A stretch of 64,000 nt of DNA from CAVUNY01 sp963768585 (GCA_963768585.1 CAVYIF010000004.1:1-64000), one strand, 5' to 3'; shown: positions 8,910-17,187, counted from the first letter of the stretch. Numbers and translations are program-made. The notes: generated from the sequence alone by a model not told the origin.

Positions 8910-10298
8910 TTAATGGATTAAAGCCCGGATTTCTCCGGCTAATTGGAGGGCTCTTTGTGGAGCGTCTCCGACGTAATCCTCCACCCGCATCAAGTCAATA
9001 ATTTCTTGCGGCGTGAGGAACCGGGAAAAAGCAGCCTCAGCTTTTAACAAGTCTGCCAATGGGTTGGCCTGCCCTTTTTGAACTGCATCCCAGGCTGCCA
9101 GGGCATGTTTGCGAAGGTGTTCGTGCATTTCCTGTCGATCCGCTCCCGCTTTTCCTAAGGCCATCAGCAGGCGTTCGGTGCTGGCAAATGGCCCGTAAAT
9201 GTCGAGATCGCGCTGGATAGCATGTGGACGGATTTGCAGACCGGTAATAATTTTGTGGCTGGTTAGCAGCAGTTCATCGACGATCAGGAAAGCTTCCGGT
9301 AGTAAAGTTCGCCGGTTGGCACTGTCATCCAGAGTCCGCTCGAGCAAGGAGTGCGCCGCATTATTCCAGGCCACGACCGGCATTTGCGACAGGGAGCGGG
9401 CCAAAGAATCGATTTTTTCTGCCTGGATTGGATTGCGTTTAAAGGGCATGGCAGATGAACCTACCTGTAGGCGACCAAAGGGTTCGGATAATTCGCCGAT
9501 TGGGGGAGATTGTAAGATACGCAAATCGAAGGCAAATCTATAAAGTACCATCCCAATTGAAGCCAGTGCGCTGATTACGATGTAATCTTGCCGGCGCGGG
9601 TATGTTTGGGTAGCGATATCAAAAAAGGGAAGGTCCAAAATTTGGCTTAAATGGCTCTCAAAGTTCGCGACTTGATCTTTTCCGAAAAGGTCGGTATAGG
9701 AGGCGGCCGTACCTACTGCCCCTTTAAAACCTTTTCCTCGAATCTGAGCACGAATTTGGGTCAGGTTGCGCCAATCCTCCAGCAGGTCTTGCGCATAGCT
9801 AGCGATCCGGTACCCGAGGGTGGTGGGTTCCGCCGGCTGAAGGTGGGTGAAAGCCATCACAGTTGTGTGTGCGTGATTTTCTATCTTGTCGGCGATTACC
9901 CCCATTAGTTCTTCCAGTTTGATCAGGATGATATCTACTGCTCTGCGCAGGCGAACAGCATCGACGTTGTCTTCAATATCCATCGAAGTTGCACCCAGGT
10001 GGAGAACGCCACCTCCCAACGGACATTGTTCGGCAAAAGTACGCAGTTCCGCCATCAAATCATGATGAATTTGAGACTCGATTTCTAATGCGCGTTCGAT
10101 ATTAATATCATTGACATGCGCTTCGATATCCGCTGCCTGATCAAGGCTGACAAATCCAAATTCAACCTGGGCTCTGGCAAGTGCTGACCAGGTCTGCCGC
10201 CAGAGAATACGTTTGGCTTTTTCGCTCCAAAGGGCTCGCATTTCGGGGCTGGCGTAACGCCAACTGAAAGGAGAGATGTAATTGTCATAATTTGTCAT
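8910..10298 (-). CDS. purB: Adenylosuccinate lyase
   Basis: This 462-residue protein of the fumarase/aspartase superfamily carries the signature 'GSSAMPFKRNPIQAEKI', the conserved 'HLGATSMDIEDN' and 'MAFTHLQPAEPTTLGYR'. PurB removes fumarate from SAICAR and from adenylosuccinate, steps of purine and AMP synthesis. Length and signatures fit PurB better than argininosuccinate lyase or fumarase. No other purine genes adjoin. The ribosome-binding site before the ATG is weak. Confidence 0.93.
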   Translation of the reverse strand: MTNYDNYISPFSWRYASPEMRALWSEKAKRILWRQTWSALARAQVEFGFVSLDQAADIEAHVNDINIERALEIESQIHHDLMAELRTFAEQCPLGGGVLHLGATSMDIEDNVDAVRLRRAVDIILIKLEELMGVIADKIENHAHTTVMAFTHLQPAEPTTLGYRIASYAQDLLEDWRNLTQIRAQIRGKGFKGAVGTAASYTDLFGKDQVANFESHLSQILDLPFFDIATQTYPRRQDYIVISALASIGMVLYRFAFDLRILQSPPIGELSEPFGRLQVGSSAMPFKRNPIQAEKIDSLARSLSQMPVVAWNNAAHSLLERTLDDSANRRTLLPEAFLIVDELLLTSHKIITGLQIRPHAIQRDLDIYGPFASTERLLMALGKAGADRQEMHEHLRKHALAAWDAVQKGQANPLADLLKAEAAFSRFLTPQEIIDLMRVEDYVGDAPQRALQLAGEIRALIH

Positions 10299-10355
10299 AG
10301 TAGCTCTGTCTCGGAAAAAATTTTTTTATGAAACCTGGGCCGATAATTGCAGGTT

Positions 10356-10367
10356 TGCATTAATGCA
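10356..10367. repeat. 12-base perfect palindrome upstream of the kinase-propeller promoter
   Basis: TGCATTAATGCA is a perfect palindrome 12 bases upstream of the -35 box of the next promoter. It could be an operator half-site pair, but no regulator can be assigned. Confidence 0.35.
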
Positions 10368-10378
10368 TACTAAAATGG

Positions 10379-10407
10379 TTGCATTCCGTTCGTTTGGCGC
10401 ATATAAT
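10379..10407 (+). promoter_or_regulatory. Sigma-70-type promoter for the kinase/PP2C/VWA/FHA locus
   Basis: TTGCAT at 10379-10384 and TATAAT at 10402-10407 are 17 bases apart, leaving a leader of about 85 bases before the kinase ATG at 10501, which has a GGAGGGG ribosome-binding site. Confidence 0.65.
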
Positions 10408-10500
10408 TACTAGAATGTTACCATTGTTCCTGTGGGGTTTTCTGGTTTGTCAGAACGACACCGCAAAAAAACACAAAGGTAATTTGGAGGGGCTGTAAAA

Positions 10501-12405
10501 ATGCCTGAAGAAAAGCAGGATACACAGCACATCACCCAGAATTTTACACCAAACACTCCTGGCCAGACGAAACATTTAAATGCTGGGACAGTTCTGGTTA
10601 ACCGTTATATGGTTCAGGATGTGGTGGGTATTGGAGGCATGGGTGCCGTTTATCGGTCAAGGGATATGCATTTTCCCAATGTAATAAAATTGGTGGCGGT
10701 TAAAGAAATGGTCAACCAGGCTCCCGATCCGCTGGTGCGTCAGACCATTGTCCAGAATTTTGAGCGGGAAGCGCATATCCTTGTCTCATTATCCCACCCA
10801 TCAATTCCAAAAATTTACGACTTTTTTACCTTCGATGAACGTTCTTACCTGGTCCTGGAGTTGGTTAATGGCAAAGACCTGGATGCCATTTTAAGTGAAA
10901 CACAGGGTTTTTTCTCTGAAGATCAGGTCATTGCCTGGGCGATCGAGCTGTGTGACGTGTTGGATTACCTGCATAAACATAAGCCGGAACCGATTATCTT
11001 TCGGGACATGAAACCGACCAATATTATGGTTAATCAAAACAACCATATAGTCCTGGTCGATTTTGGGATCGCCAAGCCTTTTTACGAGGGTCAAAAGGGA
11101 ACAATGATCGGCACAGAGGGATATTCGCCCCCAGAACAGTACCGGGGAGAGGCGTCACCTCTGGCCGATATTTATGCGTTAGGAGCCACGCTTCATCATT
11201 TGCTGACCCGTCGTGATCCACGCCTGGAACCACCCTTCACATTTGCGGAACGTCCCATCCGCCAGATTAATCCATCGGTATCCGTCGAGCTTGAAACCGT
11301 GATTAATACCGCCCTGCAATATAATCCGGATGACCGCTTTCCGACCACAGAAGCGATGAAAGAATCGCTGATGATGGTGGCTCGCAAAACTGGAGCGCTA
11401 TCACGGATCAAAATTGCTCAATCTTCTGCACCTTTAATAGCCGAACAGGGGATTAAGCCCCTCTGGATATTTAAATGTGAAGATGAAATCCGCGGTTCGC
11501 CAGGCATTTTGAATAACGTGGTTTATGTAGGCGCCTACGACAACAACATGTATGCGGTCAGCGCTACAAACGGCGAATTTAAATGGAAATTCCCCGTGGA
11601 TGGGGGCATAATAACCAAGCCCATATTTGACGAAAACAATGTCTATTTCGGATCAGAAGACAGCCGGTTGTATTCTGTAACGCACCGGACGGGGAAAATT
11701 AACTGGACATTTGATGCGAGCGGGCCGATCAGATGCTCACCGAAAATTGCTGAGGGCCATATATTTATTGGCTCTGACGATGGCAGTATGTATGCAGTTA
11801 ATATCTTGTCCAGCCGGCGAACCTGGAAAGTGGAGACTGGATCACCCATTCGGTCCACGCCATTTATCACAAGCGATTATGTATATTTTGGGACCGAGGA
11901 AGGTGAATTGCTGTGCGTGGATTTTCGTGGGACGGTAAAATGGCGTTTTCGAGCCCGACGCGCGATTACAGCCTCGCCAATTGTCACCCAGGGAGTGGTC
12001 TACGTTGGATCGCTCAATTCTACATTTTATGCATTGGATGCTAAATCCGGGTGGGTTATCTGGCGTTATCGAATGGGAAAAGGATCGGTCTCGTCCCCGG
12101 CCAGGGTTGAAAACCTGGTGATTTTTGGGTCGGCTGATGGCGTGCTGTATTGTCTGGATGCCGGGAGTGCAAAGGAGATCTGGCGCTTTAAAGCAGAACA
12201 CCAGATCAGCGGTTCGCCAACCGTTTATAAAGATTCCGTTTACTGCGGAGCTGCGGATGGCACCCTGTATTGCCTGGATTATCATAATGGGCGGCTGCGC
12301 TGGAAATTCTATACGAACGGTCCTATAACGGGAACTCCGGTTATCCACAATGATGTGGTCTATATCGGATCCCATGATCACATGCTTTATGCGGTGCTAG
12401 CCTGA
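10501..12405 (+). CDS. Ser/Thr protein kinase with C-terminal eight-repeat PQQ-type beta-propeller
   Basis: The 634-residue protein starts with a kinase domain (about 35-290): VGIGGMGAVY loop, Lys68, catalytic loop 'IIFRDMKPTNIM' with Asp169, DFG at Asp187 and 'GTEGYSPPEQYRG'. HRD is FRD here. Residues 320-634 hold eight repeats of about 40 residues of the form 'W.F...I..SP....vYvGs.D..lYald', predicting an eight-bladed PQQ/quinoprotein-like propeller. No membrane segment separates the halves, so the propeller is probably cytoplasmic and acts in ligand or protein binding. It is the first gene of a locus with a PP2C phosphatase, J/VWA protein and FHA protein, which are plausible partners or substrates. 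Confidence 0.93.
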   Translation: MPEEKQDTQHITQNFTPNTPGQTKHLNAGTVLVNRYMVQDVVGIGGMGAVYRSRDMHFPNVIKLVAVKEMVNQAPDPLVRQTIVQNFEREAHILVSLSHPSIPKIYDFFTFDERSYLVLELVNGKDLDAILSETQGFFSEDQVIAWAIELCDVLDYLHKHKPEPIIFRDMKPTNIMVNQNNHIVLVDFGIAKPFYEGQKGTMIGTEGYSPPEQYRGEASPLADIYALGATLHHLLTRRDPRLEPPFTFAERPIRQINPSVSVELETVINTALQYNPDDRFPTTEAMKESLMMVARKTGALSRIKIAQSSAPLIAEQGIKPLWIFKCEDEIRGSPGILNNVVYVGAYDNNMYAVSATNGEFKWKFPVDGGIITKPIFDENNVYFGSEDSRLYSVTHRTGKINWTFDASGPIRCSPKIAEGHIFIGSDDGSMYAVNILSSRRTWKVETGSPIRSTPFITSDYVYFGTEEGELLCVDFRGTVKWRFRARRAITASPIVTQGVVYVGSLNSTFYALDAKSGWVIWRYRMGKGSVSSPARVENLVIFGSADGVLYCLDAGSAKEIWRFKAEHQISGSPTVYKDSVYCGAADGTLYCLDYHNGRLRWKFYTNGPITGTPVIHNDVVYIGSHDHMLYAVLA

Positions 12406-12435
12406 GTTATTTAAGTTCTGCCTTTCGGAGGCCTC

Positions 12436-12534
12436 GTGTTAGATTTTATTAAAAAATTATTTGGCAAGGCTGAGCATAACGATGCCGAGCCGGACCAGGG
12501 CGTAGTCAGCACAAACAGCACCGTTATCAGATGA
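12436..12534 (+). pseudogene. Displaced N-terminal segment of the PP2C phosphatase (frameshifted)
   Basis: A GTG at 12436 with a good GGAGG ribosome-binding site opens a 32-codon frame reading (M)LDFIKKLFGKAEHND before a TGA. The phosphatase frame, read upstream of its first usable start, gives 'APLSDDQLEEITVAQ' back to about 12512 and hits a stop at 12503. The two pieces join naturally if one base between about 12506 and 12531 is extra. The GTG at 12563 has no ribosome-binding site. So this is most likely the true start of the PP2C gene, separated by a real or sequencing frameshift. An independent 32-residue peptide is the alternative. Confidence 0.6.
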
Positions 12535-12562
12535 CCAACTTGAGGAAATAACCGTCGCGCAA

Positions 12563-13354
12563 GTGGAGTGCTACCCGCCTCAATTATTGGTTGGCAGTGG
12601 TCAATCTGTTGGCAGACAGAGAGATCATAATGAAGATACCCTGCTGATATTCCAATCTATTCTGGCTGATGGCGATTCAGGCGTTCCATTTGGGTTATTT
12701 TTAGTCGCAGATGGCATGGGCGGCCATTCGCACGGTGAACTTGCCAGTGGTTCGGCAGCCAGAGCTTTATCGGATTTTATTATCAAACGACTTTATTCAT
12801 CCCTCATGGGTTTGGATCCGGAGCCACAAAATGAAAGTCTGCAGGAAATAATGGAAATGGCTGTGCGCGAGGCACAGCAAGCTGTTCTTAGGCGGGCCCC
12901 GGGTGGAGGGACGACCCTTACCGCAGCCTTGGTGATTGGCGAACAGGTTACCATCGCTCATGTTGGCGACAGTCGGGCTTATTTCGTTTATCCGGATGGG
13001 CGCATGCAAATCATGACGCTGGATCATTCTCTTGTACGCCGCCTGGTGGATCTCGGTCAGTTGACAGAAGAGCAGGCGCGTAACTATCCGCAAAAGAACG
13101 TTCTCTACCGGGCTCTGGGTGTAGGTCAGACCGAACCTTTCCGGCCTGATATTCATACACACCTGATGCCGCATCCTGGTTATATCTTGATATGTAGTGA
13201 TGGATTATGGGGGTCAGTTCCAGATACTGAAATGTTTGATATTATCACATCCTCTTCCAATCCTTCCGTTGCATGTAATCGACTGGTTGATGCTGCGAAT
13301 ATGGCCGGCGGACCCGACAATATCAGCGCAGTGATCGTACAATACTTTGGATGA
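12563..13354 (+). CDS. PP2C-family Ser/Thr protein phosphatase (PstP-like)
   Basis: This frame encodes 263 residues of a PPM/PP2C phosphatase: 'QSVGRQRDHNEDTLL' at the start, metal-binding 'LVADGMGGHSHGE', 'TIAHVGDSRAY', 'ICSDGLWGSVPD' and C-terminal 'GGPDNISAVIVQ'. All metal-ligand aspartates are present, so the enzyme should be active with Mn/Mg. It would reverse phosphorylation by the kinase encoded just upstream. The core is complete, but the normal N-terminus appears to lie in another frame (12436-12534), and the nominal GTG start lacks a ribosome-binding site. The next gene follows after 12 bases. Confidence 0.93.
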   Translation: MECYPPQLLVGSGQSVGRQRDHNEDTLLIFQSILADGDSGVPFGLFLVADGMGGHSHGELASGSAARALSDFIIKRLYSSLMGLDPEPQNESLQEIMEMAVREAQQAVLRRAPGGGTTLTAALVIGEQVTIAHVGDSRAYFVYPDGRMQIMTLDHSLVRRLVDLGQLTEEQARNYPQKNVLYRALGVGQTEPFRPDIHTHLMPHPGYILICSDGLWGSVPDTEMFDIITSSSNPSVACNRLVDAANMAGGPDNISAVIVQYFG

Positions 13355-13366
13355 GATGGGTGATAT

Positions 13367-14845
13367 ATGACAGGTGGGTTAGATTATTACCATATTCTAG
13401 ATATTCCAAGAGACGCAACGCCTGAGGAGGTCCGCACAGCTTATTTTGAGTTGGCGCGGCAGTTTCATCCTGATGCGAACCCAGATCCAGCGGCTCGAGA
13501 GCATTTTTTGATCATTCAAGATGCCTATGCGGTGCTTTCTAATCCGGAACGGCGGGCTGAATACGAATCACGGCTTCCGCCTCCTCCGGCGCCCCCCGAA
13601 ATTTCGATTAATTTACAATACAGCCGGACGGTTGTCCCCCAGATGAATGAACCGCAACTGGTATACGCACTGGCAGAATTGACGAGTACTTCTGAGCCCG
13701 ATCGCTCCCAATATCCGCCGATACATGTTTGTCTGGTGGTGGACCGTTCTACTTCCATGGCGGGTGAACGTATCGACATGATCAAGGCAAACATCACTCA
13801 GTTTTTCAAACTGCTCAAACCCCAGGACATGATATCGGTAGTAACTTTCAGCGATCGGGCGGAGGTTGTGATCCCGCCCAGCAGGCCATCGGATCTGGCG
13901 CGGATGGAAAATCGGATCAGTATGGTTCATACTGGCGGCGGAACGGAGATTTTAAAGGGCCTGGAAACTGGACTGGCCCAATTAACAGTGGCAAAAGGTC
14001 TGCGCATGCTGCGCCAGTTGATCCTGCTGACAGATGGGCATACCTATGGCGATGAACAGATTTGCTTCGAAATGGCGAAGAAGGCTGCAAACAACGGCAT
14101 AACGATCAATGCCCTGGGTCTGGGAAACGAATGGAACGATGCATTCCTTGACCGATTGACCAGCCTGAGCGGTGGAAATACTGCATTTGTCTCCTCAAAA
14201 CAAGACCTTTATAATTTTCTTGAGCAAAAACTACGCTCGCTTACAACCATATATGCACGGCGGATAAATTTAGAGTTTCAGAGTACACCTGGTGTTGAAA
14301 TGCAATACGCATTTCGGATCAACCCCGATGTGGGACCCATTCAAACCAATAGCCCTATTCCAATCGGTGATTTGCTCTATGGAAAAAGCCTGGTTATTTT
14401 GTTCGAATTCATGCTCCCTCCTTTGGCAAAGGACATGGAACGGGTAATGCTGGCAAGCGGGCGGTTGGTGATGGAACTGACCGCCAAAGAAGGATCCGAT
14501 GTACGTTTGGGCTTGAAAATGAGTCGGGCTGTTACTGCTGAACCTGCCCCTGAACTACCGCCTGCGGTAATCATCGAGGCTATGTCACATCTTTCGCTGT
14601 ATCGCCTGCAGGAGAAAGCCCGGATGGAGGTTTCTACGGGCAATATCACTCAGGCCACCCGTCATTTGCAGTACCTGGCGACCCATTTGCTCTCTCAAGG
14701 GAATCGGGAATTAGCTCATGACGTACTGGTTGAGGCTGATTTCATCCAACAAATCCGGCAATTTAGTCAGGATGGAGAAAAGCGGATAAAATATGGTACT
14801 CGGGCCTTGCTGTTGCCCTCTGGATCGGAGCAAATAAAGTCATGA
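13367..14845 (+). CDS. J-domain / von Willebrand factor A fusion protein
   Basis: The 492-residue protein begins with a J domain (about 5-68) with intact His34-Pro35-Asp36, the motif that stimulates DnaK ATPase. A VWA domain (about 118-300) follows, with a complete MIDAS: DRSTS (Asp126, Ser128, Ser130), Thr in 'HTGGGTEI' and Asp in 'LLTDGH'. The C-terminal part (about 300-470) looks like a beta-rich then helical region as in other bacterial VWA proteins. No signal peptide or membrane segment is visible, so it is cytoplasmic. VWA, PP2C and kinase genes together recall TerY-type phosphorylation triads, although those lack a J domain. Its stop overlaps the next ATG by four bases. The function is unknown. 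Confidence 0.85.
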   Translation: MTGGLDYYHILDIPRDATPEEVRTAYFELARQFHPDANPDPAAREHFLIIQDAYAVLSNPERRAEYESRLPPPPAPPEISINLQYSRTVVPQMNEPQLVYALAELTSTSEPDRSQYPPIHVCLVVDRSTSMAGERIDMIKANITQFFKLLKPQDMISVVTFSDRAEVVIPPSRPSDLARMENRISMVHTGGGTEILKGLETGLAQLTVAKGLRMLRQLILLTDGHTYGDEQICFEMAKKAANNGITINALGLGNEWNDAFLDRLTSLSGGNTAFVSSKQDLYNFLEQKLRSLTTIYARRINLEFQSTPGVEMQYAFRINPDVGPIQTNSPIPIGDLLYGKSLVILFEFMLPPLAKDMERVMLASGRLVMELTAKEGSDVRLGLKMSRAVTAEPAPELPPAVIIEAMSHLSLYRLQEKARMEVSTGNITQATRHLQYLATHLLSQGNRELAHDVLVEADFIQQIRQFSQDGEKRIKYGTRALLLPSGSEQIKS

Positions 14846-15399
14846 TACTATGTCCCAATTGCCATCATCAAGAAGTTGCAGGCGCTTTGTTTTGTAGTGA
14901 ATGTGGTGCCCAACTTGTTTCTACACAACGCGTGTCTACACAGGTGATTCGTAAAAACCAATCAGATATCCTCTCTTCCATGATGGATCCATCTGACTCA
15001 CCTGATCAGTTGGCCCAGACGGGCCCAATAGATGCTTCGGTTTCACTCTACCTCGTTGACAGCGGACAGATTTTGCACCTTGCGGGCAGGTCAGAATTCA
15101 CACTGGGGCGTGTTGCTGATGGCCAGCCGATTTTACCCGATGTTGACCTTTCACCTTATGAAGCCTATACCCAGGGTGTTTCCAGGCTGCATGCCAGTTT
15201 GAAAATTGTTAATCAACGGGTTGTCATCACCGATTTAGGTTCATCTAACGGGACTAGGGTTAACGGGCAAAAAATCATGCCCCATATCGATTATCCATTA
15301 AACCATGGTGACGTGGTCGCATTAGGGAAATTAAAAGATCCAAGTTCTGATTCGAAGGTAAACCACAATGCCTACTTTGTTACTCCATGTCATGAATGA
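14842..15399 (+). CDS. Zinc-ribbon and FHA domain protein
   Basis: This 185-residue protein has an N-terminal zinc ribbon (Cys4, Cys7, Cys18, Cys21) and a C-terminal FHA domain from about residue 85: 'FTLGRVADGQ', 'GVSRLHASL' and 'DLGSSNGTRVNGQ', the phosphothreonine-binding signature. FHA proteins read Thr phosphorylation by kinases such as the one at 10501. It starts inside the stop of the J/VWA gene (ATGA) and its 3' end overlaps the next small gene by 32 bases, so all are co-translated. Confidence 0.9.
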   Translation: MILCPNCHHQEVAGALFCSECGAQLVSTQRVSTQVIRKNQSDILSSMMDPSDSPDQLAQTGPIDASVSLYLVDSGQILHLAGRSEFTLGRVADGQPILPDVDLSPYEAYTQGVSRLHASLKIVNQRVVITDLGSSNGTRVNGQKIMPHIDYPLNHGDVVALGKLKDPSSDSKVNHNAYFVTPCHE

Positions 15400-15607
15400 A
15401 GATCCTGTAATGGGAGAAGTAGAAGAAATGCCATCCCTGTCGGATGTTTTAGTTCTTGTAAAAAATCCACGACGGCGCGATGGAAAGGACCTTCCATACC
15501 TTGAACAAAATGTGACTCAGGTCATCTGGCCGATGAGTAGGATTAACTATATCGAGGTTATTCCTGGAGTTGAAGAAGAAGAAATCATCTCCTTCGTTCG
15601 GGAGTAA
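15368..15607 (+). CDS. Conserved-looking 79-residue protein of unknown function
   Basis: I recall similar small proteins in other Anaerolineae but cannot name a family. It is acidic at both ends, with a central basic patch 'KNPRRRDGKD' and a C-terminal 'VEEEEIISFVRE'. No signal peptide, membrane segment or Cys is seen. The start overlaps the FHA gene by 32 bases, and the response-regulator gene begins 6 bases after its stop. The tight placement suggests a role tied to the signalling locus, perhaps as a small adaptor. That is inference from position only. Codon use and good coupling to both neighbours support a real gene. Confidence 0.72.
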   Translation: MPTLLLHVMNEDPVMGEVEEMPSLSDVLVLVKNPRRRDGKDLPYLEQNVTQVIWPMSRINYIEVIPGVEEEEIISFVRE

Positions 15608-15613
15608 GTAATT

Positions 15614-16339
15614 ATGACTGATGATCAATTTAAGAACCGGGTAATTCTGGTTGTGGATGATGAAGAGCGGATGGCTCGTTTCATTCGCTTAAATCTTGAA
15701 CATGATGGCTTTCAGGTGGTTGAAGCTTTCCGCGGCATGCAAGCCATCCAGGCATTACGCGACCATATGCCGGACCTGGTTATATTGGATGTGATGATGC
15801 CGGACCTGGATGGATTTGAAGTTCTTAAGTTGATTCGCGAGATAAACACCGTTCCGGTGATTATGCTGACCGCCAAAGGGGAAGAAGACGACCGGATAAA
15901 GGGTCTTGAATTAGGCGCAGACGATTATATTTCAAAGCCTTTCAGCCCGCGAGAACTGGTTAGCCGGGTCAAGGCAGTTTTGCGGCGAAACGAGCTGGCC
16001 AGCGGCAACCCGCGGGAGGTAATCGAGGTTGATGACCGCTTGAAAATTGACTTTGGCCGGCGTGAAGTTTGGGTTGGAAATGAGTTAGTTAAGTTGCGTC
16101 CCACAGAATACCGTCTGTTGTATCACCTGGTTCAAAATGCTGGGTGGGTAATGACATATGACCAACTGTTATCAAAAGTGTGGGGGTATGAATATCGCGA
16201 TGAGCCTCATTATGTCAGGCTGTATGTCAATTACCTGCGCCAGAAGCTGGAATTGGATTCTTCAAATCCCAAGTATATTCTTACCGAACGCGGGGTGGGA
16301 TACCGTTTTGTCGATTATCATCGCAATACTGAAAAATAA
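15614..16339 (+). CDS. OmpR/PhoB-family response regulator
   Basis: The 241-residue protein has a receiver domain (1-125) with the acidic pair Asp15-Asp16, phospho-acceptor Asp59 in 'VILDVMMPDLDGF' and Lys108 in 'SKPF'. A C-terminal winged helix (about 145-235) ends with the usual 'YVRLYVNYLRQKLE...TERGVGYRF'. It should bind direct-repeat DNA sites once phosphorylated. No histidine kinase is adjacent. It ends the signalling operon, so control by or crosstalk with the Ser/Thr kinase system is possible. A terminator follows. Confidence 0.95.
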   Translation: MTDDQFKNRVILVVDDEERMARFIRLNLEHDGFQVVEAFRGMQAIQALRDHMPDLVILDVMMPDLDGFEVLKLIREINTVPVIMLTAKGEEDDRIKGLELGADDYISKPFSPRELVSRVKAVLRRNELASGNPREVIEVDDRLKIDFGRREVWVGNELVKLRPTEYRLLYHLVQNAGWVMTYDQLLSKVWGYEYRDEPHYVRLYVNYLRQKLELDSSNPKYILTERGVGYRFVDYHRNTEK

Positions 16340-16359
16340 AAAATTTTTAGACGACTATA

Positions 16360-16399
16360 AAATCAATCTCTCCCAGGAATTTGGGAGAGATTGATTTGT
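16360..16399 (+). terminator. Terminator after the response-regulator gene
   Basis: A perfect 16-bp stem (left arm 16360-16375, right arm 16382-16397) with a 6-base loop is followed by GTTT. The T-tract is short but the stem is strong. Confidence 0.75.
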
Positions 16400-16489
16400 T
16401 TCCATAACTCATATAATAAATTAACAAATTCCTGGTTTATTTCTAATACAAATCGGTTATCTTTAGGATCATGCAGTTTGGAGGTCATG

Positions 16490-16693
16490 ATGCCTGTTTA
16501 CAATTATGTTTGTAAGAAATGCGGCGCCCATTTTGACCAATGGCATTCGTTCAAAGACGCCGATACGGCGGTTGTATGTCCTAATGGGCATGCCCAAACC
16601 CGGAAAGTGTTAACGGCTCCTACTGTTGTATTTAAAGGCAGTGGTTTTTATGTGACCGACCATCGAAGGAACACCAGCCAAAAAGCTGGATAA
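16490..16693 (+). CDS. FmdB-type zinc-ribbon protein
   Basis: This 67-residue protein starts at the second of two adjacent ATGs, five bases after GGAGG. It opens with 'MPVYNYVCKKCGAHFDQW', the FmdB/CxxC_CxxC_SSSS pattern, and ends with 'KGSGFYVTD'. Zinc ligands are Cys8, Cys11 and Cys30; the fourth is unusual because CPxC is replaced by CPNGH. FmdB proteins are small putative regulators of uncertain function. A TATAAT box lies at 16412-16417, giving a leader of about 65 bases. Confidence 0.88.
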   Translation: MPVYNYVCKKCGAHFDQWHSFKDADTAVVCPNGHAQTRKVLTAPTVVFKGSGFYVTDHRRNTSQKAG

Positions 16694-16773
16694 GTTTATA
16701 TTTTGGATACCTGTTGGATGAATTAACCGGTAGATATGATATACTCACTATTATTTAAACCAAGGAGAATCTA

Positions 16774-17124
16774 ATGATATCGGAACCTCTTCATGTTACC
16801 GATGCAGCGTTTGAAAAAACTGTTTTGCAGAACACTCTGCCTGTGATTGTCGATTTTTGGGCACCCTGGTGCGGACCATGCAAGATGGTGGCTCCTGTGC
16901 TGGATAAGCTGGCCAAGGAACAAGAGGGAAAACTGGTCGTCGCCAAAGTCAATACGGATGAAAATTCGGAATGGGCGATGAAATATGGGGTGCAAGGTAT
17001 CCCCACCATGCTATTTGTAGCCGACGGCAAGATCGTGCATCGCCAGGTGGGGGCGCTTCCTGAAAATATGCTGCGTTCCGTAGTGGACGAATTTCTGAGC
17101 GTAATTCAGGAAAAGAGCAATTAA
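16774..17124 (+). CDS. trxA: Thioredoxin
   Basis: This 116-residue protein has the full thioredoxin core: 'VDFWAPWCGPCKMVAP' with redox Cys33 and Cys36, the cis-proline segment 'GIPTMLFV' and a C-terminal helix. It would reduce cytoplasmic disulphides. Length and motif are canonical, and there is no signal peptide. An AAGGAG ribosome-binding site precedes the ATG. It appears monocistronic, with a strong shared terminator after it. Confidence 0.96.
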   Translation: MISEPLHVTDAAFEKTVLQNTLPVIVDFWAPWCGPCKMVAPVLDKLAKEQEGKLVVAKVNTDENSEWAMKYGVQGIPTMLFVADGKIVHRQVGALPENMLRSVVDEFLSVIQEKSN

Positions 17125-17133
17125 TTTAATAGT

Positions 17134-17187
17134 AAAAAAAGACCAGCGGTTTTTCGTGACAAACGAAAAACCGCTGGTCTTTTTTTA
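17134..17187. terminator. Bidirectional terminator between trxA and murA
   Basis: A long perfect stem of about 19 bp or more (AAGACCAGCGGTTTTTCGT arm) with a GACAA loop is flanked by A and T runs. It serves the convergent trxA and murA genes. Confidence 0.95.

Noticed and set aside
10321..10330. T-run before purB as a terminator
   Set aside because: No stem precedes it, and it lies upstream of the purB start rather than after a gene.
11842..12381. 179-codon antisense frame under the kinase-propeller gene
   Set aside because: Repeat-rich coding sequence leaves long antisense frames open; the sense gene is certain and the product resembles nothing.
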